From: UBA1227 sp045642705
GTDB taxonomy: Bacteria > Bacillota > Clostridia > Oscillospirales > Acutalibacteraceae
Assembly (NCBI GenBank): GCA_045642705.1
Contig: JAZUJK010000013.1
Location: forward strand, 1 to 32,437
Direction of reading: 5' to 3'
DNA: 32,437 nucleotides
Of the stretch, positions 15,280 to 23,722 are shown piece after piece. The position numbers were made by a program, and so were the translations under genes. The notes beneath the pieces are model-generated. The model was not told the DNA's origin. It saw only the letters and a program-made list of their open reading frames with translations, and did no database searches. Positions within the stretch are counted from its first letter, which is position 1; each line of letters opens with the position of its first letter.

Positions 15280-16473
15280 ATGAAAGTAGTGGGAATAGTA
15301 GCTGAATTTAATCCTCTCCACAACGGACACAAGTATCTAATAGACAAGTGTAGAGAAGAGGGCGCAACACATATTGTCGCTGTAATGAGTGGTAACTTTG
15401 TACAGCGTGGCAGTGTTGCGATAATGGATAAAAGAGCAAGAACAGCGGCAGCACTTTCATGCGGCGTAGATCTCGTAATAGAGTTGCCACTGCCGTGGGC
15501 AGTTGCGACAGCAGAACTGTTTGCACATGGCGGAATATCCATACTAGGTGGTCTCGGAATGGTGGATGCGATAGCATTCGGATGCGAGACCGACGATAAG
15601 GAACTCCTTATGAAAACAGTTTCTGCAATATGCGATATTGATGTAGGACAGAGAATAAGCGAGGAACTAGCAGGAGGCGTAACATATGCCGCTGCGCGTG
15701 AGAGCGCTGTTAGAAAATCCTATGGTGATGAGGTCGCAGACGTTTTAACTCAGCCAAATAATATTCTTGCAGTTGAATATATTAAGGCTATAAAATCAAA
15801 GGGCCTTGATATTGATATAATGCCAATAAAAAGACAGGGCGCAGCACATGATAGTCTCAAGGAAAATGGCGAGTTCCAGAGTGCATCTGCTCTCAGAATT
15901 TTGCTTGAGAGAGGAGATGCCGAGGCATTCAAATATATGCCAGAACCATCTGCAAATGAATTTTCTCGTCTGAGAAGTGTTGGTCGAGCACCGGTTGCAA
16001 TAGAGGAGAGCGAGCGTGCAATACTATCTAGACTTCGTATGCTCACTGTCTCTGATATTAAGAATGCTCCAGATGTGAGTGAGGGGCTAGAAAATAGAAT
16101 TTATAATGCTATTCAAGCAGCAACTTCACTTGAGGAACTGTATGCGATTATCAAGACCAAGAGATATACTCATTCCAGAATAAGAAGGATAATTACAGCC
16201 CTCTATCTCGGTATAGGACCAGATGATGCGAAGGGTGATATCCCATATATCAGAATCCTTGGTTTTACAGAGGCTGGACGTGAAATATTGCGTGAGGCAA
16301 AAAACGTGTCAACCCTACCTGTTATAATGAAAACGGCACAATTCGATGAGCTCGGGGAGAGCGCAAAACACGTATTTGAGCTCGAGTGTAAAGCAACCGA
16401 CCTTTACAATCTCGCCTCTCCACGTATTTTACCATGCGGAACAGAGTTTACAGACGAGATAATAATGCTATAA
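15280..16473 (+). CDS. tmcAL: tRNA(Met) cytidine acetate ligase TmcAL
   Basis: TmcAL (YlbM, DUF795) activates acetate with ATP and acetylates the wobble cytidine of elongator tRNA-Met (ac4C34). The 397-residue protein begins VGIVAEFNPLHNGHKYLI, with the HxGH-type nucleotidyltransferase motif HNGH. It continues with VAVMSGNFVQRGSVAI and the family run ELPLPWAVATAE. Length and start fit the family; GAGGTGA lies upstream of the ATG. It diverges from ackA, and both use acetate and adenine nucleotides, though a functional link is only inferred. A bidirectional terminator follows. Confidence 0.93.
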   Translation: MKVVGIVAEFNPLHNGHKYLIDKCREEGATHIVAVMSGNFVQRGSVAIMDKRARTAAALSCGVDLVIELPLPWAVATAELFAHGGISILGGLGMVDAIAFGCETDDKELLMKTVSAICDIDVGQRISEELAGGVTYAAARESAVRKSYGDEVADVLTQPNNILAVEYIKAIKSKGLDIDIMPIKRQGAAHDSLKENGEFQSASALRILLERGDAEAFKYMPEPSANEFSRLRSVGRAPVAIEESERAILSRLRMLTVSDIKNAPDVSEGLENRIYNAIQAATSLEELYAIIKTKRYTHSRIRRIITALYLGIGPDDAKGDIPYIRILGFTEAGREILREAKNVSTLPVIMKTAQFDELGESAKHVFELECKATDLYNLASPRILPCGTEFTDEIIML

Positions 16474-16492
16474 AAACAACGTAGATATAAGA

Positions 16493-16519
16493 AAAAACCA
16501 GTGCATTGCACTGGTTTTT
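16493..16519. terminator. Bidirectional terminator
   Basis: A 12-bp perfect stem (AAAAACCAGTGC/GCACTGGTTTTT) with an ATT loop, carrying its own A- and T-runs, between convergent tmcAL and mtaB. Confidence 0.9.
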
Positions 16520-16522
16520 GTT

Positions 16523-17809
16523 CTATTCAAGTTCACCTAAAATATTATCATTTTGGACACTTATGAGCCTTACTTGTCTCAAGGTGTTTTGCAGGGATTC
16601 ATCATCTGATTTTATGATAACAGGAGTGTAATTTTCTGTATATCCAGATGCATATCCACCCTTGGTTGTTTCAAATAAAACATTCACTGTTTTACCAATT
16701 TGATTTTCTAGGAAGTTGTGTCTAAGTTCGTCTGCAAGTTCGAGGGCAATATGAGCTCTCTTGTCCCTAATTTCTGGTGGAACCTGTTGCAACTTGGCTG
16801 CATTGGTGCCTGGACGTAGTGAATATGGGAAGACATGCATCTTCTCAAAACCAACTTTTCTTGCAAAATCAAGTGATTCCATAAAATCTTCATCGCTTTC
16901 TTCTGGGAATCCAACCATAAAATCGGTTGTGATCGTTGTATCTTGGAAAGCGTTTCGGAGTTTGGTACAGAGTTCTAAATATTCGTCACTTGTGTAGTGG
17001 CGATTCATAGCATATAGAGTTCTGTCGCAGCCACTCTGTAAAGAAATATGGAATTGAGGACAGAAATTATCGAGTTTTGATAGGCGCTCTATTGCTTCAT
17101 CACTTATATTATCAAATTCGAGAGAGCCTATCCTTACGCGGTCAAACCCCTTGCTACAAGCGAGCTCAATCGCATCGACAAAGGTCTTGCCAATATCCAG
17201 TCCATAACAACAGAAATTGATTCCAACAAGAACAATTTCTCTGTATCCAGCTGACTTGATTTTATCAAGCTCTAGGCTCAGATTTTCTAAACTGCGGGAA
17301 CGGCTTCTGCCACGTGATGTTGGAATAATGCAATATGAGCAAAATCTGTTGCAACCATCCTGAATCTTGATGAATGCTCTGGTGCGACCAGTGAAATTAT
17401 CCACTTCAAATTCTTCAAATGGGTCGCCGGCCATATGCTCATCTATTTCAACTATTTGAGACTGAGAAGTACTCATGTTATCAATCAAATCAATGATTTT
17501 CTTGTGGTCTTTATTGCCGGTTACGATGTCGGCCTCTATGAGATCTGCCGCTTTTTCTGGATATGCCTGTGGCATGCAGCCACAGAGCACAACAGTGGCA
17601 GCGGGATTTAGACGCTTGAACTTGCGGACAGCCTGTCTCGTCTTGGAGTCGGAGTTCGCCGTTACAGTGCAGGAGTTGACTATGATAACATCTGCTTCCT
17701 CTGCGCTGTCCGCCACACCGTAACCGGCGCCTTCAAACAGTTCAGTCATAGCTTCTGTTTCGTATTGATTTACTTTACAACCGAGTGTATAGAAGAATAC
17801 TTTTTTCAT
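16523..17809 (-). CDS. mtaB: tRNA t6A37 methylthiotransferase MtaB
   Basis: This radical SAM enzyme adds a methylthio group to t6A at position 37 of tRNAs reading ANN codons. The 428-residue protein has the N-terminal UPF0004 domain with three cluster cysteines (LGCKVNQYE, NSCTVT, LCGCMPQ), the radical SAM motif CNRFCSYC, and a C-terminal TRAM region (about residues 365-425). LGCKVNQYE with NSCTVT favours MtaB over MiaB or RimO. AAAGGAG lies 8 bases before the ATG. Confidence 0.92.
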   Translation of the reverse strand: MKKVFFYTLGCKVNQYETEAMTELFEGAGYGVADSAEEADVIIVNSCTVTANSDSKTRQAVRKFKRLNPAATVVLCGCMPQAYPEKAADLIEADIVTGNKDHKKIIDLIDNMSTSQSQIVEIDEHMAGDPFEEFEVDNFTGRTRAFIKIQDGCNRFCSYCIIPTSRGRSRSRSLENLSLELDKIKSAGYREIVLVGINFCCYGLDIGKTFVDAIELACSKGFDRVRIGSLEFDNISDEAIERLSKLDNFCPQFHISLQSGCDRTLYAMNRHYTSDEYLELCTKLRNAFQDTTITTDFMVGFPEESDEDFMESLDFARKVGFEKMHVFPYSLRPGTNAAKLQQVPPEIRDKRAHIALELADELRHNFLENQIGKTVNVLFETTKGGYASGYTENYTPVIIKSDDESLQNTLRQVRLISVQNDNILGELE

Positions 17810-17843
17810 GAATACAACTCCTTTCCCTTATATTTCAACGAAA

Positions 17844-17872
17844 ATTTTAGCAAAAAGGCAAACGGTGGTCAA
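17844..17872 (-). promoter_or_regulatory. Promoter of mtaB
   Basis: On the minus strand TTGACC (17867-17872) and TAAAAT (17844-17849) are separated by 17 bases, 34 bases before the mtaB start. Confidence 0.65.
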
Positions 17873-17902
17873 CCGCTTCTTATATATGTTAAGTAATTTT
17901 TC

Positions 17903-17931
17903 TTTTAATTTTACCTTATTTGTGGTATGAT
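17903..17931 (+). promoter_or_regulatory. Candidate extended -10 promoter of the lipase-like gene
   Basis: TGGTATGAT gives an extended -10 (TATGAT 17926-17931); the -35 position (17903-17908, TTTTAA) is weak. The start codon lies 43 bases downstream. Confidence 0.4.
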
Positions 17932-17974
17932 TTTATCTGTATTATATTCGGAACTTCTAAGTGAGGTAATTTTC

Positions 17975-19192
17975 ATGTTTGAACACAAGAATTTATATCC
18001 TGTAATTCTCGTACCTGGTGTACTTGGATATGGTGAAGACACATTGACACATAAGGTGTTCCCATATTTCGGTCTTACATCAACAAGCTATGAGAAAGTA
18101 ATCAAGAGCATGGGAATGGAATGCCATACTCCTACTTTCGAATTGCTCTCTAGCACTTGGGATAGAGCATGTGAACTATTTGCTCAACTCGTTGGTGGAA
18201 CTGTTGATTATGGTAAGGCTCATTCAGAGAAATTTGGTCATGCACGTTATGGCGAAACATATAAGACTGCAATGCTTCCAAATTGGGGCCAGACAGACGA
18301 GAATGGTCAACTTATCAAGATTACACTTATAGCTCATGGCTATGGTGCTCCTGTTGCAAGACTTCTCATTGACCTTCTTACAAATGGTTGCGCAGAGGAG
18401 ACAGCTGCAACAGCTGGTGAGTATGTATCTCCACTTTTCACAGGTGGATATGGTCATCTCGTTCATTGCCTCGTTACTATTGCAGGTGTAAATGATGGTA
18501 TATCTCTATTTGAAGCACTTGAGGGCAGATTCACTGGTGCTAAGAAGCTACTTGCCAAGGGTGCAGTTGCTTTTGATGAACTCAAGGAATATGCAGGATA
18601 TGTTGATCCATATACAAGAAACGGTGGCATGAAACTATCTCAGCATGGTGTTTCAGCAACACTCGAACCAGTTGAAGGTAAGAAGATTGGCAAACTCGTA
18701 TTTGACGAGGATGCAATTGAAAAGTACCTATGGAAAGAGGACAATGTATTCTATGATATTGGCCCTATTGGTATGGCCAAGCTCAATAATAAGCTCCATG
18801 TGCATGATAATATCTATTATCTCTGCATCGCTGGTGAGGTTACAACAAACATCCTCAACAAAGTAACAGTTCCGAAACTCTCTGCTGGAATTACACTTCC
18901 AACAGCAGCACTTATTTCTACATTTGAAAATTATTTACCTGAGGCTCCAGTTGTCACAAGTAATTCACATTCAAATGATGGTATTGTAAATACCGAAGCA
19001 GCATTCCCTCCAATCAATGAGGAGGCAACAGCATTTAAGAGCGCTGATCGCTGCAACCCAGGTATCTGGTATCAGCTACCTGTCGAGAATAGAAATCACT
19101 TTTCATTTATGGGTCTTCTCGTTCGTCCTGATAAGTATAGAAATGAGATATATGACCTTATGAAGATTATTTGTAATCTCGAAACATTATAA
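17975..19192 (+). CDS. Family I.5 lipase homologue lacking the catalytic serine
   Basis: The 405-residue protein aligns by eye with staphylococcal and thermophilic Bacillus lipases (family I.5). It has VILVPGVLGYGED at the N-terminus and the zinc-site region with D63 (STWDRACELFAQL), H83 and H89 (AHSEKFGHARYGETY). The nucleophile elbow, normally AHSQG, reads AHGYG: Gly122 (codon GGC) stands where the Ser belongs. The acid (NDGIVN, D335) and His (RNHFSFMG, H375) keep their places. It has no signal peptide, unlike secreted lipases, so it is probably cytoplasmic and not a conventional esterase. GAGGT precedes the ATG at 17975. The citrate synthase gene starts 22 bases after its stop. Confidence 0.85.
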   Translation: MFEHKNLYPVILVPGVLGYGEDTLTHKVFPYFGLTSTSYEKVIKSMGMECHTPTFELLSSTWDRACELFAQLVGGTVDYGKAHSEKFGHARYGETYKTAMLPNWGQTDENGQLIKITLIAHGYGAPVARLLIDLLTNGCAEETAATAGEYVSPLFTGGYGHLVHCLVTIAGVNDGISLFEALEGRFTGAKKLLAKGAVAFDELKEYAGYVDPYTRNGGMKLSQHGVSATLEPVEGKKIGKLVFDEDAIEKYLWKEDNVFYDIGPIGMAKLNNKLHVHDNIYYLCIAGEVTTNILNKVTVPKLSAGITLPTAALISTFENYLPEAPVVTSNSHSNDGIVNTEAAFPPINEEATAFKSADRCNPGIWYQLPVENRNHFSFMGLLVRPDKYRNEIYDLMKIICNLETL

Positions 19193-19213
19193 AATTATTG
19201 GATTGAGGTAATT

Positions 19214-20587
19214 ATGCAATTTGCAGATTCATATTCAAATGTAACTGATGAGATAATTGACTTATCTAAGGTCGTTGTCAACAACAGTACAATCGATACA
19301 AGTTTATATGCGAAATATGATGTAAAGCGTGGGCTGCGTGATCTCGATGGTAAGGGTGTTCTAACAGGGCTTACTGAAATCTCAGAAGTATGGGGACGTC
19401 AGAAAGACGAACTCGGTGTTGAACACGAGGTTGACGGTATCCTAAGATATCGTGGATATGATATTCAGTCTCTCGTAATGGGTGTTCCAGCGGATAGTCA
19501 TTATGCTTTTGAAGAGATTACTTATCTTCTTCTCTTTGGCGAGTTGCCAACAGAGAAACAATTTGCAGATTTCAAGAGGATAATCGCAAGTTATAGGTCT
19601 CTACCTACAAATTTTGTACGTGATATTATCATGAAGGCGCCATCACGTGACATGATGAACACATTGGCACGTTCGGTCCTTACACTTTATTCTTATGACC
19701 ATCGCGATGATGATACATCACCTGAAAATGTATTGCGTCAGGAACTGGAACTTATATCTCTATTCCCACAGCTTGCTGTTTATGGATATCAGACATATAA
19801 GTATTATCACGATGGCGATTCATTCTTTATTCACGCTCCAAAAGAGGAGTATTCAACAGCTGAAAATATCCTCCACATGTTGCGAGTAGATAGTAAGTTT
19901 ACACCGATTGAAGCACGTGCTCTTGATATAGCACTTGTACTTCATGCCGAGCATGGCGGTGGTAATAACTCTACTTTTACAACTCATGTTGTTACATCAT
20001 CTGGCACAGATACATATTCCGCAATTGCTGCTGCCCTTGGTTCACTCAAGGGACCAAAGCATGGCGGTGCTAATATTAAGAATGTTCGTATGTTTGACGA
20101 CATCAAGGCCAATGTAAAGGATTGGACAGATGATGCTGAGATCTCAGCATATCTCGAGAAAATCCTAAATAAAGAGGCCTTTGATAAGTCTGGCCTAATC
20201 TATGGAATAGGACATGCTATCTATACTAAGTCTGATCCACGTGCGCAGATGCTCAGGGGCGCTGTAAAGCAACTCGCTGAGGAAAAGGGCCTCATGGAAG
20301 AATACGAACTTCGCGAGCGAGTTGCAAGGCTTGCTCCAGAGGTAATCGCAAGCAAGCGCAAGATGTACAAGAACATCTGCGCAAATGTCGATTTCTATTC
20401 TGGATTTGCATATCGTATGCTTGGCCTTCCAGAGGAACTCTTTACACCTCTATTTGCATGTGCTCGTATATCCGGTTGGAGTGCCCACAGACTGGAAGAA
20501 CTCATAAATGGCGGTAAGATTATAAGACCTGCTTATATGAGTATCCATCCACAACGTGATTACATTCCAATTGATGAAAGAAAATAA
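19214..20587 (+). CDS. gltA: Citrate synthase
   Basis: The enzyme condenses oxaloacetate and acetyl-CoA. The 457-residue protein carries the catalytic landmarks: HAEHGGGNNSTF, the second active-site His in GSLKGPKHGGAN, YGIGHAIYTKSDPRA and the catalytic Asp in NVDFYSGFAYRMLG. Length and the long N-terminus match the citrate synthases of anaerobic Firmicutes; 2-methylcitrate synthase activity cannot be excluded. In a fermenter it likely feeds 2-oxoglutarate and glutamate synthesis. GAGGT precedes the ATG, and it probably shares a transcript with the lipase-like gene. A strong terminator follows. Confidence 0.95.
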   Translation: MQFADSYSNVTDEIIDLSKVVVNNSTIDTSLYAKYDVKRGLRDLDGKGVLTGLTEISEVWGRQKDELGVEHEVDGILRYRGYDIQSLVMGVPADSHYAFEEITYLLLFGELPTEKQFADFKRIIASYRSLPTNFVRDIIMKAPSRDMMNTLARSVLTLYSYDHRDDDTSPENVLRQELELISLFPQLAVYGYQTYKYYHDGDSFFIHAPKEEYSTAENILHMLRVDSKFTPIEARALDIALVLHAEHGGGNNSTFTTHVVTSSGTDTYSAIAAALGSLKGPKHGGANIKNVRMFDDIKANVKDWTDDAEISAYLEKILNKEAFDKSGLIYGIGHAIYTKSDPRAQMLRGAVKQLAEEKGLMEEYELRERVARLAPEVIASKRKMYKNICANVDFYSGFAYRMLGLPEELFTPLFACARISGWSAHRLEELINGGKIIRPAYMSIHPQRDYIPIDERK

Positions 20588-20592
20588 AAATT

Positions 20593-20620
20593 AAGGGACC
20601 TTCGATTGAAGGTCCCTTTT
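20593..20620. terminator. Bidirectional terminator
   Basis: AAGGGACCTTC/GAAGGTCCCTT with a GATT loop and TTTT on the plus strand; a T-rich stretch follows on the minus strand too. It lies between convergent gltA and the kinase-like gene. Confidence 0.9.
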
Positions 20621-20639
20621 GTTATATATAATACTATAT

Positions 20640-22328
20640 TTATTGTACTTCGCCCTCAGGAGTTTCAACTGTCTCATCAGCCCAAACGGTGAGAGTGATA
20701 GTTGTGTCATAGGAATATTCCTTGCCAACTGTCAGTGGTGTGTCATAAACTTCACCAGTGTTGTGCTTGCCATCATTTGCACGCTCAGACTTCTTGATGT
20801 TGACGAAACCAGCTTCTTTCAACTTGGCTTCAGCAGCCTCAAAAGTTTCGCCTCTAACATCAATCATTACAATCTCTTTCTTGCCAAGAGATACGACAAG
20901 TGTGATTGGTGTTCCCTGAGGTACCTGAGTATTCTCGGCAACGCTCTGAGATACTATATAATTCTCTTTTACTTCATCATTATATTCTTCTGTGAATGAG
21001 ATGTTGAAGTCGAGAGAGTAAGATTTCTGGCTGGTGATGCTTGCTTTGGTCATTCCGGTGAATGTTGGAACGATTACAGTAACATCAGGATTGATTCCAG
21101 TTGGATCCTCTGGATTTACTTCTCCGCCACCGTTTCCGAAATGTCCACGTAGAACTGTGAGACATAGGATTATGAAGATAAAGAGTACAACTGCTGCTGC
21201 GATAATACCGGCTTTTATTGCAAGCTTTTTATTTTCCTCAGCAGTTGCTTTGCTTTGAGCTGCTGTAGGTCGCTTGCGAGGTGCTGGTCTTGGTGTATCA
21301 GCACTCTGATAAGTAGGAGGTACAGGAGCAATTGGTTCAGCATCGTAATCAGCAGCAATAGTTGCTGTTGGTGATGCGGACAATTCATCACGGAGCTGCT
21401 CAATGGTCTTAGTACGGTCTTCTGGCATAATCTGAAGAGCGTTAATAAGGGCATTGATTACATAAGCAGGAATCTGTTCCGCAAACTTTGCCGGAATCAT
21501 CATTCTATCATTCTGCATACGCTCGGTTGACTCGATTGGAGTACTGCCGATAAGCGAACGATATAGAACAGCTGCAAATGCATATATATCTGTCCATGGA
21601 CCTGCTGGTGCCTTGATTCCAAACTGCTCAACTGGTGCATAACCTGAGAAAATTTCTGCTGCTATTCCAGAACCTGTATTGCGGCACTCGGAAATGCTAA
21701 ATCCACCGATTCTAATCTTGTGATCCGCACATACATAAAGTGTGTTAGGGGAGATACCGCGATGGATAATACCTGCTGAATGAAGTGTGGATAGGGTGGA
21801 GAGAACAGGCATAAATAATATGCGAGCCTCTTCCCATGAGATGTAACCTTCGTTGGCAGAAAGTAGGTAGTCGCGAAGTGTTACAGCGCCATCCATATGC
21901 TCAATTACTGCATAGCCTGTGTTGTTCTCTTCAATAATATCGAGAACAAGAATCAGAGCTGATAGGCCACGCATACGTGCAAGTTTGCGATAGAGATCAA
22001 GGAAACTTGCAAGGCAAGACATATAGAAATTAGCTTTTTCTTGCTTGATGAGAAGTTTATTAGAATTCTCATCGCGAATAGCAAGAGTATCTGGAAGGAA
22101 CTCTCGTACTTCTACAACAGCCTTTCTTTCTATATCAAATGCGATATATGTAACGCCGTCGCCGTTCGCGTCTATTACATTACCGAGAACATAGCGACCG
22201 CCTATAACTGTTCTATGCGGAAGATAAGGTGGAAACTGTGGTGATTCATTTCTGAAATTGCAGTATGGGCATTGTTTTTCTTCGCCAATTTCATGCATGC
22301 AATTCATACAAAGCGTTTCATATGCCAT
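20640..22328 (-). CDS. Membrane pseudokinase with zinc ribbon and PASTA repeats
   Basis: The 562-residue protein has five parts: a zinc ribbon (C7, C10, C20, C23); a Ser/Thr kinase fold (about 44-310); a linker rich in Pro, Ala and Thr; one membrane helix (about 373-393); and two PASTA-like external repeats (about 415-482 and 483-550). The fold is clear from GYAPVEQF and GPWTDIYAFAAVLYRSL, yet the catalytic residues are gone. The beta-3 Lys is R75 (VEVREFLP), HRD reads HRG (G191), its following Asn is T196, and DFG reads GFS (G209). The Gly loop is degraded (DANGDG). It likely scaffolds or senses cell-wall fragments rather than phosphorylates. AGGAGG lies 9 bases before the ATG. Confidence 0.9.
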   Translation of the reverse strand: MAYETLCMNCMHEIGEEKQCPYCNFRNESPQFPPYLPHRTVIGGRYVLGNVIDANGDGVTYIAFDIERKAVVEVREFLPDTLAIRDENSNKLLIKQEKANFYMSCLASFLDLYRKLARMRGLSALILVLDIIEENNTGYAVIEHMDGAVTLRDYLLSANEGYISWEEARILFMPVLSTLSTLHSAGIIHRGISPNTLYVCADHKIRIGGFSISECRNTGSGIAAEIFSGYAPVEQFGIKAPAGPWTDIYAFAAVLYRSLIGSTPIESTERMQNDRMMIPAKFAEQIPAYVINALINALQIMPEDRTKTIEQLRDELSASPTATIAADYDAEPIAPVPPTYQSADTPRPAPRKRPTAAQSKATAEENKKLAIKAGIIAAAVVLFIFIILCLTVLRGHFGNGGGEVNPEDPTGINPDVTVIVPTFTGMTKASITSQKSYSLDFNISFTEEYNDEVKENYIVSQSVAENTQVPQGTPITLVVSLGKKEIVMIDVRGETFEAAEAKLKEAGFVNIKKSERANDGKHNTGEVYDTPLTVGKEYSYDTTITLTVWADETVETPEGEVQ

Positions 22329-22368
22329 GAATCTAGTCCTCCTATATAAGGTAAAATATAACTACCTA

Positions 22369-22397
22369 ATATTAAAATATTAAGGGTGTTTTGTCAA
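22369..22397 (-). promoter_or_regulatory. Promoter of the pseudokinase gene
   Basis: On the minus strand TTGACA (22392-22397) and TAATAT (22369-22374) lie 17 bases apart, 40 bases before the start codon. It diverges from the next promoter. Confidence 0.5.
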
Positions 22398-22455
22398 ACC
22401 GATTTAGAATAAGTCCCATTAATTGGACAATCAAAAATTTTGCCCGAACATTTTG

Positions 22456-22483
22456 TTGACATTTAAAAAGGCGTGTGTATAAT
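22456..22483 (+). promoter_or_regulatory. Strong promoter of the small membrane protein gene
   Basis: TTGACA (22456-22461) and TATAAT (22478-22483) are perfect boxes separated by 16 bases, 58 bases before the ATG. Confidence 0.78.
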
Positions 22484-22541
22484 AGAACTTGTAAAGCAAA
22501 TAAATGTTCGGTTGTAAAACCATTTTTGGGAGGTATATAAA

Positions 22542-22808
22542 ATGACATTAGGATTTGGTATTAAAATAGTACTTGAAGTAGTAGCAGTAATGCTTATAGC
22601 ATATGGAATTCTCAATGAGGAAAAGCTCATCGCTTTTGAAGATGAACTGTTTCCAGTTCTTAAATTTTGCTTTAAGAAGTACGTTCTTAGACAGAACATG
22701 AAACAGACAAGAACTAAGAAGCCTACACCTGCTCCTGTTCATAGAGCAGAGATTAAGGTGCTCCCTAGTCGCAAAACAGATGTTCGCTCTCATCAGAATG
22801 TAGCATAA
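22542..22808 (+). CDS. Small single-pass membrane protein, unknown function
   Basis: The 88-residue product has one N-terminal membrane helix (about residues 6-24, IKIVLEVVAVMLIAYGIL), then an acidic stretch (NEEKLIAFEDEL) and a strongly basic tail with a KPTPAPVHR segment. GGGAGG precedes the ATG and the promoter is perfect at both boxes, so this is a real and probably well expressed gene. I do not recognise the family. By the positive-inside rule the basic tail is likely cytoplasmic. It is monocistronic and diverges from the pseudokinase gene, so the two share an intergenic region but need not be related. Confidence 0.75.
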   Translation: MTLGFGIKIVLEVVAVMLIAYGILNEEKLIAFEDELFPVLKFCFKKYVLRQNMKQTRTKKPTPAPVHRAEIKVLPSRKTDVRSHQNVA

Positions 22809-22864
22809 GTTGTCAACTGAGGTGCTCCCATTCCCTCAGTCATATAATAGTTCCCTAGACAAGG

Positions 22865-22893
22865 CAAGAGCCGTGGCGGTGCCACGGCTCTTG
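22865..22893. terminator. 13-bp perfect hairpin between convergent genes
   Basis: CAAGAGCCGTGGC and GCCACGGCTCTTG enclose a GGT loop. The trailing sequence is T-rich on the plus strand (TTCTCTATTTTATT) but lacks a clean T-run. It lies between the small membrane protein gene and yebC. Confidence 0.75.
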
Positions 22894-22905
22894 TTCTCTA
22901 TTTTA

Positions 22906-23655
22906 TTATAAATATTGTTCTGCGTCTTCTTCATTCTCCCAGTTGTGCCATACGTTCTGAACGTCATCGTCGTCCTCGAACATTTCAAGCATACGACCCA
23001 TATTCTTGAGATCGTCTTCGCCACTGAGGGAAGTATATGTTGATGGAATATATTGTACTTCTGCAAGAGCAAATGTATATCCAGCAGCCTCGAGTGCTTC
23101 ACGAACATTGCCGAGTTCATTAGGCTCAGTTCTTATTTCGAAAACAGCTTCATCATCTGATAAGAAGTCAACTGCGCCTGCTTCAAGAGCAGCATCCATA
23201 AGAGTTTCTTCATCAACATCTTCTTTTTCTACAGCGAGAACACCATAGCGAGAGAACATAAATGATACGCAACCATTTTGTCCCATGTTGCCACCGAACT
23301 TATCAAAGTAGTGACGAACATTACCTGCTGTACGGTTCTTATTATCTGTCAATGTCTCAACTATAACAGCAACACCTGCTGGGCCGTAACCCTCGTAAAT
23401 GTTTTCCTCATAGTTGGCTGTTGAACCTTCACCAGCGGCTTTCTTAATAGCACGCTCGATGTTGTCGTTTGGAATATTGGCAGCTTTAGCCTTAGCAATT
23501 ACATTCTTGAGTTTAGAGTTAGAAGCTGGATCTCCGCCACCTTCTTTTACAGCAACAGCGATTTCACGTCCAATTTTGGTGAAAACCTTGGCCATTGCAG
23601 CATCGTTGGCACCTTTTTTACGCTTGATTGTGCTCCATTTTGAATGTCCTGACAT
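22906..23655 (-). CDS. yebC: YebC/PmpR family protein
   Basis: The 249-residue protein starts with the family signature SGHSKWSTIKRKKGANDAA and continues with KVFTKIGREI, NIPNDNIERAIKKA and YEGYGPAGVAVIVE. YebC proteins were described as DNA-binding regulators, and more recently as ribosome-associated factors aiding translation of difficult proline motifs; which applies here is unknown. The acidic C-terminus (EMFEDDDDVQNVWHNWE) is normal for the family. AAGGAG lies 8 bases before the ATG, and it has its own promoter. Confidence 0.95.
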   Translation of the reverse strand: MSGHSKWSTIKRKKGANDAAMAKVFTKIGREIAVAVKEGGGDPASNSKLKNVIAKAKAANIPNDNIERAIKKAAGEGSTANYEENIYEGYGPAGVAVIVETLTDNKNRTAGNVRHYFDKFGGNMGQNGCVSFMFSRYGVLAVEKEDVDEETLMDAALEAGAVDFLSDDEAVFEIRTEPNELGNVREALEAAGYTFALAEVQYIPSTYTSLSGEDDLKNMGRMLEMFEDDDDVQNVWHNWENEEDAEQYL

Positions 23656-23694
23656 GGAAACAACTCCTTAAATAAATCTAAAAATTACTTAAAT

Positions 23695-23722
23695 ATTATA
23701 CAACATTTGATGCTTTTGTCTA
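23695..23722 (-). promoter_or_regulatory. Promoter of yebC
   Basis: On the minus strand TAGACA (23717-23722) and TATAAT (23695-23700) are 16 bases apart; the -35 box overlaps the end of mrnC. Confidence 0.6.

Noticed and set aside
20619..20999. Plus-strand ORF of 126 residues after gltA
   Set aside because: It starts inside the terminator and is antisense to the PASTA repeats of the pseudokinase gene.
22816..22842. CTGAGG/CCTCAG short inverted repeat after the small membrane protein gene
   Set aside because: The stem is only about 7 bp with a long loop and no T-run, and a far better hairpin follows at 22865.
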